The notes: a model not told the origin generated them from the sequence alone. Counted from the first letter of the stretch, positions 1-9,046 are shown. The stretch is 64,000 bases of DNA from Pseudorhodoferax sp. Leaf265 (GCF_001422365.1 NZ_LMMT01000040.1:124789-188788), one strand, 5' to 3'. Numbers and translations: made by a program.

Positions 1-617
1 AGGACTTCCGCGCGCTGAATCCGGCCATGAACAAGCAGGTGATCCTGGCCGCCGCCACGCCGCAGATCCTGCTGCCCTGGGACAACGCGCTGGTCTTCAA
101 GCGCAACCTGGACGCGCGCGGCAAGGGCCAGCACGCCAGTTGGGGCGCCTGGGCCGTGCCCAGCACCATGACCGTGGCCGCCGCCGCCGACCGCGTGGGC
201 ATGAGCGAGGCCGACCTGCGCAGCGTCAACAACATCCCGCCGCGCATGCTGATCAAGGCCGGTTCGGTGCTGGTGGTGCCGCGCTCGGGCAAGATGGGCG
301 ACGTGGCCAGCCACCTGGCCGACAACGCATCGCTGCAGCTGGCGCCCGAGATCGTGACGCGCAGGACCGTGGTCAAGGCCGCGCGCAAGGACACCGTCGC
401 CAGCCTGGCACGGCGCTACCGCGTCACGACGGCACAGGTCGCCGAATGGAATGACCTCTCGGTGTCGGCCGCGCTGCGCGCCGGCCAGGCCGTCACGCTG
501 TTCCTGCCGGCCCGCGCCACGGTGGCGCGCAAGTCCGTTGCGGCCAAGAGGCCCGCCACGCGGCAGGTCGCGCCGTCGGCCAGGCAGCCGGTCGCCAAGA
601 AGCGCGCCGCCCGCTGA
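1..617 (+). CDS. mltD: Membrane-bound lytic murein transglycosylase D, C-terminal part (5' end outside window)
   Basis: The reading frame is already open at base 3 (DFRALNPAMNKQ), so the gene starts outside the window; the ATG at 27 is internal. The visible 205 residues are the end of an MltD-type enzyme that cleaves peptidoglycan glycan strands. The catalytic SLT domain is not visible. Two LysM modules, which bind glycan, can be seen: one around STMTVAAAADRVGMSE to VLVVPR and one around VVKAARKDTVASLA to VTLFLP. A lysine/arginine-rich tail of about 35 residues follows. The stop codon (615-617) directly abuts the stop codon of the convergent receptor gene, with no base between them. The assignment rests on the order of the LysM repeats and the typical linker sequence. 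Confidence 0.82.
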   Translation, partial: DFRALNPAMNKQVILAAATPQILLPWDNALVFKRNLDARGKGQHASWGAWAVPSTMTVAAAADRVGMSEADLRSVNNIPPRMLIKAGSVLVVPRSGKMGDVASHLADNASLQLAPEIVTRRTVVKAARKDTVASLARRYRVTTAQVAEWNDLSVSAALRAGQAVTLFLPARATVARKSVAAKRPATRQVAPSARQPVAKKRAAR

Positions 618-2246
618 TCAGGCGGTTTCCTCGGCCAGCTCCAGGCGCGCAGCACGCCGCAGCGATACCGCGTCGACCTCGGCCAGCGACTGCTCGCCGC
701 GTACCAGCCGGAACAGCCGCATCGAGTCGCTGACGCCCTTGGCCCGGCCCTGCAGCGACTGCGCCGCCGCCGCCAGCTGCTCGACCAGCGCTGCGTTCTG
801 CTGGGTGATGCCATCGATCTGGTTCACGCCCTCGTTGATCTGCGCAATGCCCTGCTGCTGCTCGCGCGCGGCGGTGCTGATCTCGTCCAGAGTGGTGCGC
901 ACCTTGGCCACCGAAGACAGCGCCTGCTGCATGCGCTCACGCGCTTCGGCCGTGCGGCTTGCGCCCTGCTCCACACGCGTGGCCGATTCGACGATGAGCT
1001 CGCGGATCTCGCGTGCCGCGTCCGAACTGCGCTGCGCGAGCGCACGCACCTCGGAGGCGACGACGGCAAAGCCGCGGCCGCTCTCGCCTGCACGCGCCGC
1101 CTCCACCGCGGCGTTCAGCGCCAGGATGTTGGTCTGGAAGGCGACGCCCTCGATGAGTTGCACGATCTCGCCGATCTGCTTGGACGACTGGGTGATGCGC
1201 TCCATGGTCTCGGCAGCGGCCAGCACCGCGGCGTTGCTGCGCTCGGTCACCTCGGCGGTGGCATGGGCGAGTTCGGCACCGCGCGTGGCCGATGTCGCGC
1301 TCTGCTGCACCGTGCCGTTGATCTCATCCATCGATGCGGCCGTCTGCTGCAGGCTGCTGGCCTGCGATTCGGTGCGGGCCGAGAGGTCGTGGTTGCCGGC
1401 GGCGATCTCGCCCACCGCGTCGCCGAGCTGGCTCACCTCCGAGCGCACATCGGAGACCACCGTGCGCAGGTTGACCGACATCTGCATCAGCGCACGCTGC
1501 AGCCGCCCCACCGCGCCCGTGGCATCGGTGGATACGCGGTGCGACAGGTCGCCCGAGGCCAGCCGGTTGGCGTCCACCACCAGTCCCTTGAGCGGGGCCA
1601 GCATCAACTGGCGCACGCCCCACACCGCTGCGGTGGTGGTCACGGCCGCCACCGCGAGCACCGCAGCGTCCGGCAGCCCGGCCCAGCTGGCCAGCACGAT
1701 GGCGGCCGAAGCCGTCAGCTGCAGCGCCAGCAGCTTGCCATTGGCCTGCGGCGTGAGGCCCTGGACCAACCGGCCCCAGCTGTCGCGGCGCCGCAGTTCA
1801 CCGCGCTGCAACACATGGCGCAGGCTGCCGCTGGCGGCTTCCTCGCGCATGCTGGCGTACAGGCGCTCGGCCACCTGCACGGCGTCGCGCTCGGCGTGGG
1901 TGCGCACCGACAGGAAGCCGGTGATGCGCTCGCCGTCCATCATCGGCGTGGCATTGGCCCGCACCCAGTAGTGGTCGCCGTTCTTGCGCCGGTTCTTGAC
2001 CAGCGCACTCCAGGGCTCGCCGCCCTGGATCGTGGCCCACATGTCGCGGAAGGCCTCGGCCGGCATGTCCGGATGCCGCACCAGGTTGTGGGGCTGGCCC
2101 AGCAACTCCTCGCGCGTGAAGCCGCTGACCTCGATGAATGCCGGATTGCAGTAGGTGATGCGGCCTTTCAGGTCCGTGACCGAGACGAGCGTCTGGTCAG
2201 CGGGAAACTGGTACTCGTGCCCACTGACGGGCTGGTTGTTGCGCAT
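618..2246 (-). CDS. aer: Methyl-accepting chemotaxis protein with N-terminal PAS domain (Aer-like)
   Basis: A 542-residue chemoreceptor with no periplasmic sensor domain. Residues about 10-120 form a PAS domain ([20 protein letters not shown]) of the type that binds FAD in the aerotaxis receptor Aer. A short hydrophobic hairpin at about 165-210 anchors it in the membrane. HAMP-like sequence follows, then a long cytoplasmic coiled coil with the conserved signalling tip ([20 protein letters not shown]) that contacts CheA and CheW. The likely role is redox or oxygen taxis; a different PAS ligand is possible. There are no chemotaxis genes beside it. It is transcribed alone, convergent with the mltD-like gene and divergent from nothing, since the hydroxy-acid oxidase upstream runs in the same direction. 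Confidence 0.88.
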   Translation of the reverse strand: MRNNQPVSGHEYQFPADQTLVSVTDLKGRITYCNPAFIEVSGFTREELLGQPHNLVRHPDMPAEAFRDMWATIQGGEPWSALVKNRRKNGDHYWVRANATPMMDGERITGFLSVRTHAERDAVQVAERLYASMREEAASGSLRHVLQRGELRRRDSWGRLVQGLTPQANGKLLALQLTASAAIVLASWAGLPDAAVLAVAAVTTTAAVWGVRQLMLAPLKGLVVDANRLASGDLSHRVSTDATGAVGRLQRALMQMSVNLRTVVSDVRSEVSQLGDAVGEIAAGNHDLSARTESQASSLQQTAASMDEINGTVQQSATSATRGAELAHATAEVTERSNAAVLAAAETMERITQSSKQIGEIVQLIEGVAFQTNILALNAAVEAARAGESGRGFAVVASEVRALAQRSSDAAREIRELIVESATRVEQGASRTAEARERMQQALSSVAKVRTTLDEISTAAREQQQGIAQINEGVNQIDGITQQNAALVEQLAAAAQSLQGRAKGVSDSMRLFRLVRGEQSLAEVDAVSLRRAARLELAEETA

Positions 2247-2353
2247 GCGGTCCCCACTCGTTGGTCGGTGCGCAGAGTCTAGTCAGATAAACACACAAAT
2301 AAAATCGAAATCTCGTTCGAAGTACGGACAAATTGACCTGCGTCAAGCGTGCG

Positions 2354-3511
2354 TCACATCTGTGTCGTGGTGAGGCCGGCCCGGCGGGCATCGGCCAGCG
2401 CGGCCACGCCGGCCAATTGCATGGCCAGCCTCAGCTCGCCCAGCAGGATGGCGATGGCACGGTGGGCGCCGGCCTCGCCGCCGGCGCAGGCGCCGAACAG
2501 CGCGGCACGGCCGATGGCCACCGCCTGGGCCCCCAGCATGCGGGCCTTGAGCGCGTCCACGCCGCGGCGTACGCCGGAATCGACCAGCAGCGGCAGGCGC
2601 CCCGCCAGCCGGCGCGCGATCACCGCCAGCGCGTCGGCCGAGGCCTGCGCACCGTCGAGCTGGCGGCCACCGTGGTTGGAGACCCAGATGCCGTCCACGC
2701 CCAGGGCCGCAATGTGTTCGGCGTCGTCGGCATGCTCCACGCCCTTGACCAGCAGCCGGCCCGGCCAGCTGTCACGCAAGGCCGCCAGATCGTCCCAGCC
2801 GTAGGAAGCATCGAGGTTCTGGCCGACCTTGGCCGCGATCGTGAGGCCCGCGCTGTGGTCGCCCAACAGGCCGCGCACGTTCTCGAACTCGGGCTTGCCG
2901 CCGCGCGCCATGCGCCAGGCCCAGCCCGGGTGCGTGACGCCTTCCCACAGGTGGCGCGGCGTCATGCGCGGCGGGATGGAGATGCCGTTGCGCAGGTCGC
3001 GCTCGCGCTTGCCGCCGGCCGGCAAATCCACCGTGACGACCAGCGTGCCATAGCCCGCGGCCCAGGCGCGCTGCACCAGCGTGGCGTTGAAAGTGCGGTC
3101 GCGCAGCACGTAGAGCTGGAACCACAGCGGCCCTTGCACCGCGTCGGCCATGCGCTCGAGCCCGGTGTTCGACATGGTCGACAGCGTGTAGGGGATGCCA
3201 TGCGCGGCCGCGGCCTTGGCGATCGCGAGGTCGGCGCCAGGCCAGCCCAGCGCGCACGAGCCCATGGGCGCGACGACGAAGGGCGCGGCTGCCGGCGTGC
3301 CGACGATGTCGGTGGCGAGGTCGGGGGCCGAGACATCGACCAGCACGCGCGGCACGATGCGCACGCGCTCGAAGGCGGCGCGGTTGTCGGCGAGCGTGAG
3401 TTCGTCCTCGGCACCGCCGTCGATGAACTCGAACACCGAACGCGGCAGGCGCCGCCGCGCGATGGCGCGCAGGTCGGCGATGGACAACGCGCGCTCCAGC
3501 GCAGCGGCCAT
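2354..3511 (-). CDS. FMN-dependent alpha-hydroxy-acid oxidase/dehydrogenase (lactate/mandelate dehydrogenase family)
   Basis: A 385-residue TIM-barrel flavoenzyme that oxidises an L-2-hydroxy acid to the 2-keto acid. Family signatures are visible: the N-terminal RRRLPRSVFEFIDGGAEDE, STMSNTG, the lysine in LLVKGV, and the active-site SNHGGRQLD carrying the catalytic His and substrate-binding Arg. The usual DGGxRRGxD motif reads DSGVRRGVDALKA. The substrate cannot be read from the sequence. The ATG at 3511 overlaps the stop of the upstream binding-protein gene by one base (TGATG), so translation is probably coupled; a GTG one codon earlier (3514) is the alternative. It is the last gene of the three-gene operon opposite the GntR regulator. 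Confidence 0.88.
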   Translation of the reverse strand: MAAALERALSIADLRAIARRRLPRSVFEFIDGGAEDELTLADNRAAFERVRIVPRVLVDVSAPDLATDIVGTPAAAPFVVAPMGSCALGWPGADLAIAKAAAAHGIPYTLSTMSNTGLERMADAVQGPLWFQLYVLRDRTFNATLVQRAWAAGYGTLVVTVDLPAGGKRERDLRNGISIPPRMTPRHLWEGVTHPGWAWRMARGGKPEFENVRGLLGDHSAGLTIAAKVGQNLDASYGWDDLAALRDSWPGRLLVKGVEHADDAEHIAALGVDGIWVSNHGGRQLDGAQASADALAVIARRLAGRLPLLVDSGVRRGVDALKARMLGAQAVAIGRAALFGACAGGEAGAHRAIAILLGELRLAMQLAGVAALADARRAGLTTTQM

Positions 3512-4605
3512 CACTTGCGGCGCGAGGCCGCGGCCATGTAGCTGTCGAACGGTCCTTCGCAGAACTGCTGCCAGAGCACCTGCTCGTTGCGGAACCTGAT
3601 CCAGTGGTCGAAGATTTTCTTGAATGCCGGGCTCTTATCGGAAAGCTCCGCGTACAGAGCCTCGGTGGCCTTGTAGCTGGCGTCCAGCACCGGCCTTGGG
3701 AATGCGCGCAGCACGGCACCGCCGGCCACCAGGCGGCCCAGCGCGCGCGGGTTCTCCACGTCGTATTTGGCGGTACACCACTGGTTGGCCTCAGCCGCTG
3801 CCGTGCGCAGCGCGATCTGGTAGTGCGCCGGCAACGCGGCCCAGGCCTTGGGGTTGATGAACAGGCCCAGCGTGGCCGAGCCCTCCCACCAGCCTGGGTA
3901 GTAGTAGTACTTGGCGACCTTGTGCAGGCCCAGCTTCTCGTCGTCGTAGGGGCCGACGAACTCGGCCGCGTCCAGCGTGCCCTTCTCCAGCGCCACGTAC
4001 AGGTCGCCCGCGGCCAGTTGCTGGGCCACGACGCCGAGCTTGGCCAGCGCCATGCCGGCCAGGCCACCGACGCGGAACTTCAGGCCCTTGAAGTCCTCCA
4101 CGGTCTTGATTTCCTTGCGGTACCAGCCGGCCATCTGCGCACCGGTGTTGCCGACCGGCATCGCCATGACGCCCTGGCTGGCATAGAACTCGTCCAGCAG
4201 CGCCTGGCCTCCGCCCTCGTAGAGCCAGGCGTTCTGGCCGCGCGCGTTCAGGCCGAACGGCAGCGCGGTACCGAAGCCGAATGCAGGGTCCTTGCCGATG
4301 TAGAAGTAGCTGGCCGAGTGGCCGGCCTCGACCGAGCCGGACTGCGTTGCATCGAGCACCTGCAGTGCCGGCACCAGCTCGCCGGCCGGATGCAGCGAGA
4401 TGTTGAACCGGCCTTCCGTCAGTTCGCCGACGCGCTTGACGGCCATGTCCATCGCGCCATAGATCGTGCCCAGCGAGCGCGGGTAGCTCGACGCCAGGCG
4501 CCAGCGCACCTGCGGATTGCTGCCCTGGGCCAGCGCGGGGGCGGCCAGGCCGGCCACCAGCGTGCCGGCAGCAGTGCCGCGGGCCAGGAATCTTCTGCGT
4601 TGCAT
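3511..4605 (-). CDS. TRAP transporter solute-binding protein, DctP/TakP type
   Basis: A 364-residue periplasmic binding protein. The N-terminus has a twin-arginine-like RRRFLA followed by a hydrophobic stretch ending in APALAQG, so export by Tat is plausible. The mature part starts with WRLASSYPRSLGTIYGAMD, close to TakP-type proteins that bind 2-keto or 2-hydroxy acids, and contains LPFGLNARGQNAW. I chose the ATG at 4605 because it precedes the signal peptide; a longer frame upstream is only the shadow of the aldehyde dehydrogenase gene. No TRAP membrane subunits (DctQ, DctM) are in this operon, so the permease must be encoded elsewhere. Its neighbours suggest it feeds a hydroxy acid to the oxidase encoded next. 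Confidence 0.87.
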   Translation of the reverse strand: MQRRRFLARGTAAGTLVAGLAAPALAQGSNPQVRWRLASSYPRSLGTIYGAMDMAVKRVGELTEGRFNISLHPAGELVPALQVLDATQSGSVEAGHSASYFYIGKDPAFGFGTALPFGLNARGQNAWLYEGGGQALLDEFYASQGVMAMPVGNTGAQMAGWYRKEIKTVEDFKGLKFRVGGLAGMALAKLGVVAQQLAAGDLYVALEKGTLDAAEFVGPYDDEKLGLHKVAKYYYYPGWWEGSATLGLFINPKAWAALPAHYQIALRTAAAEANQWCTAKYDVENPRALGRLVAGGAVLRAFPRPVLDASYKATEALYAELSDKSPAFKKIFDHWIRFRNEQVLWQQFCEGPFDSYMAAASRRK

Positions 4606-4640
4606 GTTGGCTTGTCTCCCTCTTTGTCGTTGTTGCCGGC

Positions 4641-6074
4641 TCAATCGTGGCGGATGGCGATGGTCTTGAGCACCGTGAACGCGTAGAGCGCCTCGAAGCC
4701 CTTCTCGCGCCCATGGCCGCTGGCCTTGACGCCACCGAACGGCAGCTCGATGCCCCCGCCCGCGCCGTAGTTGTTGATGAAGACCTGGCCGGCGCGCAGC
4801 TTGCGCGCCAGCCGCAGCTGGCGGCCGCCGTCGCGGCTCCAGACGCTGGCGACCAGGCCGTAGTCGGTGGCATTGGCGATGCGCACGGCATCCGCCTCGT
4901 CGTCGAAGGGCATGGCGGCCAGCACCGGGCCGAAGACTTCTTCCTGCGCCAGCCGGTGCGTCACGGGCACGTCCCGCACCAGCGTGGGCGGCTGGTAGAA
5001 ACCACCCTGCGGCGCGGCCGCGTCGACGCTGCCCTGCGCCACGATGGCCAGGCCGTCGCGCCGCACCTCGTCCAGGAAGCCGGCCACGCGCTGCTGCTGG
5101 GTCTTGCGGATCAGCGGGCCGCAGTCCAGGTCCTGCTGCGAGGAACCCACGCGCAGGGCCGCGAACATGGGGCCCAGGCGCGCCAGCACGGCCTCGTAGG
5201 CGCTGCGCTCGATCAGCAGGCGGCTGCCCGCGGAGCAGGTCTGGCCGGCGTTCTGCACGATGGCATTGACGATGACGGGCAGCGCGGCATCCAGGTCGGC
5301 ATCGGCGAAGACGATCTGCGGGCTCTTGCCGCCGAGTTCCAGCGTGACGGGCGTGTGGTTCTCGCAGGCCGCGCGTGTGACCACCTTGCCGATGTTGGGC
5401 GAGCCCGTGAACGACACGTGGTCGATGCCCGGGTGCTTGACCAGCGCATCGCCGGCCTCGTGGCCGTAGCCGGTCACGATGTTGATGGCGCCGGCCGGAA
5501 AGCCCACCTCGGCCGCGAGTTCGGCCACGCGCAGCAGCGACAGGCAGGCGTCCTCGGCCGGCTTGACCACACAGGCGTTGCCGGCGGCCAGCGCACCGCC
5601 CACGCTGCGGCCGAAGATCTGCATCGGGTAGTTCCAGGGCACGATGTGGCCAGTCACGCCGTGCGGCTCGCGCACCGTCAGCACGGTGTAGCCGTTCTGG
5701 TAGGGAATGGTCTCGCCGTGCAGCTTGTCGCAGGCGCCGGCGTAGAACTCGAAATAGCGCACGATGGCCAGCGCATCGGCGCGGGCCTGCTTCATGGGCT
5801 TGCCGGCGTCGCGCGCCTCGGTCTGCGCGAGCTCCTCGGTGTGCCGGGCCAGGTGCAGCGCCAACTTGTGCAGGAGGCGGCCGCGCTCGGCGGCGGTCAG
5901 CCGGCCCCACTCGCCCTCGTAGGCGGCGCGGGCAGCGGCCACGGCCACGTCGATGTCGGTCGCGTTGCCGCGCGCGATGGCGTCGAAGACCTGGCCATCG
6001 GAGGGATCGACGACGGGAATGCTTTCGCCCGAAGCGGGCGCGACGCGGCGGTTGCCGATGAAATGCTGCTGCAT
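4641..6074 (-). CDS. NAD(P)-dependent aldehyde dehydrogenase
   Basis: A 477-residue aldehyde dehydrogenase that oxidises an aldehyde to the acid. The fold's landmarks are present: IVPWNYPMQIFGRSVGGALA, VVKPAE, FTGSPNIGK, the general base Glu in TLELGGKSP, and the catalytic Cys in NAGQTCSAGSR near residue 225 of the mid-region. It is the first gene of the operon with the TRAP-binding protein and the FMN oxidase, 35 bases upstream of the former. The substrate is unknown; with an alpha-hydroxy-acid oxidase beside it, a glycolaldehyde- or lactaldehyde-like intermediate is a reasonable guess only. Confidence 0.9.
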   Translation of the reverse strand: MQQHFIGNRRVAPASGESIPVVDPSDGQVFDAIARGNATDIDVAVAAARAAYEGEWGRLTAAERGRLLHKLALHLARHTEELAQTEARDAGKPMKQARADALAIVRYFEFYAGACDKLHGETIPYQNGYTVLTVREPHGVTGHIVPWNYPMQIFGRSVGGALAAGNACVVKPAEDACLSLLRVAELAAEVGFPAGAINIVTGYGHEAGDALVKHPGIDHVSFTGSPNIGKVVTRAACENHTPVTLELGGKSPQIVFADADLDAALPVIVNAIVQNAGQTCSAGSRLLIERSAYEAVLARLGPMFAALRVGSSQQDLDCGPLIRKTQQQRVAGFLDEVRRDGLAIVAQGSVDAAAPQGGFYQPPTLVRDVPVTHRLAQEEVFGPVLAAMPFDDEADAVRIANATDYGLVASVWSRDGGRQLRLARKLRAGQVFINNYGAGGGIELPFGGVKASGHGREKGFEALYAFTVLKTIAIRHD

Positions 6075-6131
6075 GCTTGTCTCCTGGCCGATGGCGGCGG
6101 CGCGGATGTTAGGCGCGCGCCGGACAAGTTG

Positions 6132-6153
6132 TCAAAGTGTTTTACTGCTTTGA
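6132..6153. promoter_or_regulatory. Inverted repeat TCAAAG-N10-CTTTGA between divergent aldehyde dehydrogenase and gntR
   Basis: Two perfect 6-base arms flank ten bases in the 142-base divergent promoter region. It is AT-richer than its surroundings. It is a candidate operator or promoter element for the aldehyde dehydrogenase operon; nothing in the sequence proves binding. Confidence 0.4.
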
Positions 6154-6190
6154 TCCGAAAGCTCCGTACTATCCCGCTCTCCCCTTGGGA

Positions 6191-6205
6191 TGTATTGCCC
6201 ATACA
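6191..6205. promoter_or_regulatory. Inverted repeat TGTAT-N5-ATACA just upstream of gntR, candidate GntR operator
   Basis: A 15-base inverted repeat lies 11 bases before the gntR start codon. Its size fits FadR-subfamily GntR operators, which are short palindromes with A/T-rich arms. A possible -10 (TACTAT, 6167-6172) lies upstream, which would place the repeat in the 5' leader and allow autorepression. Confidence 0.42.
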
Positions 6206-6216
6206 AGTAAACCAGG

Positions 6217-6969
6217 ATGACAAATTTTGACGAACCGGATGCGGGCGCCGCGCCGCTGGGTCTGGAGCCCGTGCGGCACGAGCGCTTTGCCGAGCGCGTG
6301 TACGACAGCCTGTTCCACGCCGTCATGACCGGCCGCCTGGCCCCCGGCGCGCGGCTGCCGTCCGAGGTGGAACTGGCCGCGCGCTTCCAGGTGTCGCGGC
6401 CGGTGGTGCGGCAGGCGCTGGACCGTCTGCGCAGCGACCGGCTGGTGGAGTCCATCCGCGGTTCGGGCACCTACGTGTGCGCGCGACCCGCCACCATGCC
6501 CGTCGTGCCGCTGGCACGCAGCACGGCCGACCTGAGCCACATCGCCCATGGCCTGGAACTGCGCCTGGTGCTCGAACCCGAGTGCGCCTATTTCGCCGCC
6601 ATGCGGCGCAAGCCGCGCGACCTGGCGCGCATGGAGGAGATGCTGGAGGGCTTCGAGAACGCGAACCGGCGCGGCGACGTGGCCCACCACTTCGACTATG
6701 GGTTCCACGAAGCCATCGCCCAGGCCAGCGCCAACCCGCGCCTGGCGCAGGTGCTCAAGTCGCTGGAGTACGACGTGAGCCATGCCGTCAACCTGTGGCG
6801 CCACCTGGCCCGCATGCAGCCATGGCGCCGCACGCAGGACGCGCTGGATGAGCACCGCAACATCTTCGCGCTGATCCGCGCGCAAGACGCCGAGGGCGCG
6901 CGCCGCGCCATGCGCGCGCACGTGGAGAACGCGCGCGTGCGCATGCTGGAGATCGAGCCCGGCACGTGA
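6217..6969 (+). CDS. GntR-family transcriptional regulator, FadR/FCD subfamily
   Basis: A 250-residue regulator. Residues about 20-90 are a winged helix-turn-helix (LAPGARLPSEVELAARFQVSRPVVRQALDRL, the usual GntR pattern). Residues about 105-240 are an all-helical FCD ligand domain with the metal-binding acid and histidines visible (FDYGFHEAIAQ, DEHRNIF, MRAHVENAR). It is divergent from the aldehyde dehydrogenase operon and is most likely its ligand-responsive repressor, with the hydroxy acid or its product as ligand. The ATG at 6217 has no well-placed Shine-Dalgarno (AGGA is only two bases away), so the start is less certain than the rest. Confidence 0.88.
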   Translation: MTNFDEPDAGAAPLGLEPVRHERFAERVYDSLFHAVMTGRLAPGARLPSEVELAARFQVSRPVVRQALDRLRSDRLVESIRGSGTYVCARPATMPVVPLARSTADLSHIAHGLELRLVLEPECAYFAAMRRKPRDLARMEEMLEGFENANRRGDVAHHFDYGFHEAIAQASANPRLAQVLKSLEYDVSHAVNLWRHLARMQPWRRTQDALDEHRNIFALIRAQDAEGARRAMRAHVENARVRMLEIEPGT

Positions 6970-6975
6970 TTCGGA

Positions 6976-7075
6976 CATCCCCCCAGGCCGCTGCGCGGCT
7001 CCCCCTTCCTGCTGCGCGAAGAGGGGCACATCCAGCGGTCTGGCAAAGCCAGCCCCGCGGATGTTGCTGGCACGG
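6976..7075 (+). repeat. Dispersed intergenic hairpin repeat, copy R1 (second half well conserved)
   Basis: This copy carries hairpin B of the repeat family: CTGGC (7040-7044), loop AAA, GCCAG (7048-7052), enclosed by CCAGCGG and GTTGCTGGC. The first half (6981-7025) forms a different hairpin and is diverged from copies R2 and R4. Confidence 0.6.
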
Positions 7076-7150
7076 CCTGCTCTGCAGCCATTGGCAAGCG
7101 TGGTGCGCGACGGTCGGCCGAACGCCGCGTACGAGGTGCTTTGCCCAGCA

Positions 7151-8197
7151 TCACAGCCTGAAGCGCTCCTTGGCCTTGCGTGCGAACACGTTGGTGAACA
7201 GCTTGGTGGGATCGACGCGACCGCTGTCGATGTCGGGATCGAAGCTGGCCAGCGTGCGCAGCGCCGTGGCGCCGCCGTCGTCCGGCACCAGGCCATCGGG
7301 AGAGATCGTGTCGCGCACCTTCTGGAAGGAAGCGAGGTACAGCGCGCGGTCGCCCAGCAGGTAGTTCTCGGGCACGGTGCGCACGATGTCGCCCGGGCCG
7401 GCGGTCTGCAGCCACTTGAGCGCATGCACGATGGCATGGGCCAGCGCCTGGCAGGTGCGCGGGTGGCTGGCGATGAACGCGGTGGACGCGTACAGGCAGG
7501 CGGCCGGCATGTTGCCGCCGAACAGCGCCTGCGAACCCTTGAGCGTGCGCGTGTCGGCCACGATACGCACATCGCCATGCTGCTCGAGCATGGTCATCAC
7601 GGGTTCGGTGTTGCACATGGCGTCGAGTTCGCCGGCGCGCAGCGTGGCCAGCGCCTCGGCACCGGTGCCCACGCCGACGAGGCGCGCTTCCTGCGGCCTG
7701 ACGCCGGCCCGGGCGAGCAGCAACTGCGCCACCATCTGTGCGGAGGTGCTCGATGCCGGCACGCCGATGCTGCGCCCGCGCAGGTTGGCCAGCCCCTGGT
7801 ACTGGGCCAGCGTGCGCGTGGAAACGCCCATGGCGATCTGCGGTGCGCGCCCTTGCAGCACGAAGGCCTGGTAGGACTGGTTGCGGTTGCGCAACACCAC
7901 CATGGCTTCGAAGGGACCGGCGCCGATGTCGGCCGCGCCACCCAGCACGGCCTGCATGGCATGCACGCCGGCGGCATGGTCCTCCACGACCACGTCCAGG
8001 CCTTCGGCCTTGAAGTAGCCGAGCTGCTCGGCGATCGTCAGCGGCAGGTGGTAGAAGGTGGCCTTGCCGCCCACGGCCAGGGTCAGGCGTGTCTTCTCTG
8101 GCTTTTCCTGGGCCTGCAGGGCAGGCATCGCCACGCATGCTGCGCCAGCGAGCCCTGCGGCCACGATGCAGCGTCGTCGAAGGGCGGGCGTCTGCAT
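7151..8197 (-). CDS. ABC-type substrate-binding protein, SsuA/TauA/NMT1-like
   Basis: A 348-residue periplasmic protein with a signal peptide (AAGLAGAACVAMPALQAQ). Its body matches the NMT1/SsuA class: YHLPLTIAEQLGYFKAEGL near the N-terminus, then GVHAMQAVLGGAADIGAGPFEA. Such proteins deliver sulfonates, pyrimidine precursors or similar small molecules to an ABC permease. Neither permease nor ATPase is next to it, so it is an orphan here and the ligand cannot be inferred. The 125 bases to recR contain CCCCTTTGGGG (near 8266), a fragment resembling the linker of the dispersed repeat. Confidence 0.85.
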   Translation of the reverse strand: MQTPALRRRCIVAAGLAGAACVAMPALQAQEKPEKTRLTLAVGGKATFYHLPLTIAEQLGYFKAEGLDVVVEDHAAGVHAMQAVLGGAADIGAGPFEAMVVLRNRNQSYQAFVLQGRAPQIAMGVSTRTLAQYQGLANLRGRSIGVPASSTSAQMVAQLLLARAGVRPQEARLVGVGTGAEALATLRAGELDAMCNTEPVMTMLEQHGDVRIVADTRTLKGSQALFGGNMPAACLYASTAFIASHPRTCQALAHAIVHALKWLQTAGPGDIVRTVPENYLLGDRALYLASFQKVRDTISPDGLVPDDGGATALRTLASFDPDIDSGRVDPTKLFTNVFARKAKERFRL

Positions 8198-8322
8198 GGT
8201 TCTGGTTCGGGACAGGAAGCCGGTCCAGCATAGTCAGCCGCTGCGGCGCGCGTCATCCGGAACATCCCCTTTGGGGAAAGCACGTAAGCGATGCTGCGGA
8301 TGGCGCCGCAGCCGTGCGGCCG

Positions 8323-8913
8323 TCAGCGCCGGTCCACCAGCGCGTGCGCGATGGTCGAGAGGTCGACGTACTCCAACTCGCTGCCCGCGGGGACGCCGCG
8401 CGCGAGCCGCGTGACCGCCAACCCGCGCGACTTCAGCGACGCCGCGATGGCGTGCGCCGTGGCCTCGCCCTCGGCCGTGAAGTTGGTGGCGAGGATCACC
8501 TCCTGCACCACACCGTCGCAGGCGCGGTCGATGAGCTCGTGCAGTCCGATGTCCTTGGGGCCGATGCCGTCCAGCGGGCTGAGCCGCCCCATCAGCACGA
8601 AGTAGCGGCCCTTGAAGGCGGCCGTGCGCTCCACCGCCGACTGGTCTGCCGGGGTCTCCACCACGCAGAGCTTGCTCGCATCGCGGCGCGGGTCGGCGCA
8701 GGTGCTGCAGATCTCGTCTTCGGTGAAGGTGTGGCACAGCGCGCAATGGCGCACGTGGTCCACCGCCTGCGTGAGCGCACGCGCCAGCGCCTGGGCGCCG
8801 GCGCGGTCGTGCTGCAGCAGGTGAAAGGCCATGCGCGAGGCCGACTTGGCGCCCACGCCGGGCAGGCGGCGCAGCCCTTCGACCAGCGCATGCAGCGAGC
8901 CGGAATCGGCCAC
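8323..8913 (-). CDS. recR: Recombination mediator protein RecR
   Basis: A 196-residue protein of the RecFOR gap-repair pathway that helps load RecA on single-stranded DNA. It shows the N-terminal helix-hairpin-helix ([20 protein letters not shown]), the C4 zinc finger ([16 protein letters not shown]) and a Toprim domain. I place the start at the GTG at 8913 ([14 protein letters not shown]), which gives the usual family length; the longer open frame upstream runs through a dispersed repeat. It follows ybaB, as in most bacteria, but the two are separated by 138 bases. Confidence 0.92.
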   Translation of the reverse strand: MADSGSLHALVEGLRRLPGVGAKSASRMAFHLLQHDRAGAQALARALTQAVDHVRHCALCHTFTEDEICSTCADPRRDASKLCVVETPADQSAVERTAAFKGRYFVLMGRLSPLDGIGPKDIGLHELIDRACDGVVQEVILATNFTAEGEATAHAIAASLKSRGLAVTRLARGVPAGSELEYVDLSTIAHALVDRR

Positions 8914-8971
8914 GACCCTAGCGACCCGCCGCGCAGTGCGCCATCGGCACGGTACGACGCCGGCACGCAGG

Positions 8972-9046
8972 CCATGCCAGCAGCCTGGCGGCGCCCCTGA
9001 AGGGGGATGGAATGGCTCCACGCAGTGAGCCATTCAAACGGGGTGG
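8972..9046 (-). repeat. Dispersed intergenic hairpin repeat, copy R2, inside the ybaB-recR gap
   Basis: Read on the minus strand it starts CCACCCCGTTT and ends GCTGCTGGCATGG, like copy R4. Hairpin A has perfect 8-base arms, GAATGGCT (9010-9017) and AGCCATTC (9028-9035), around a CAC-TGC-GTG core. About 29 bases that make hairpin B in the other copies are missing. Confidence 0.65.

Noticed and set aside
3511-5910. Apparent 799-residue fusion ahead of the TRAP-binding protein
   Set aside because: The upstream part is out of frame with the aldehyde dehydrogenase and has no recognisable sequence; the signal peptide marks the true start at 4605.
6151-6168. TGATCC followed by CGTA before gntR, resembling the RpoE-type promoter
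   Set aside because: The spacer is eight bases instead of 16, so the two elements cannot be contacted together by the same sigma factor.
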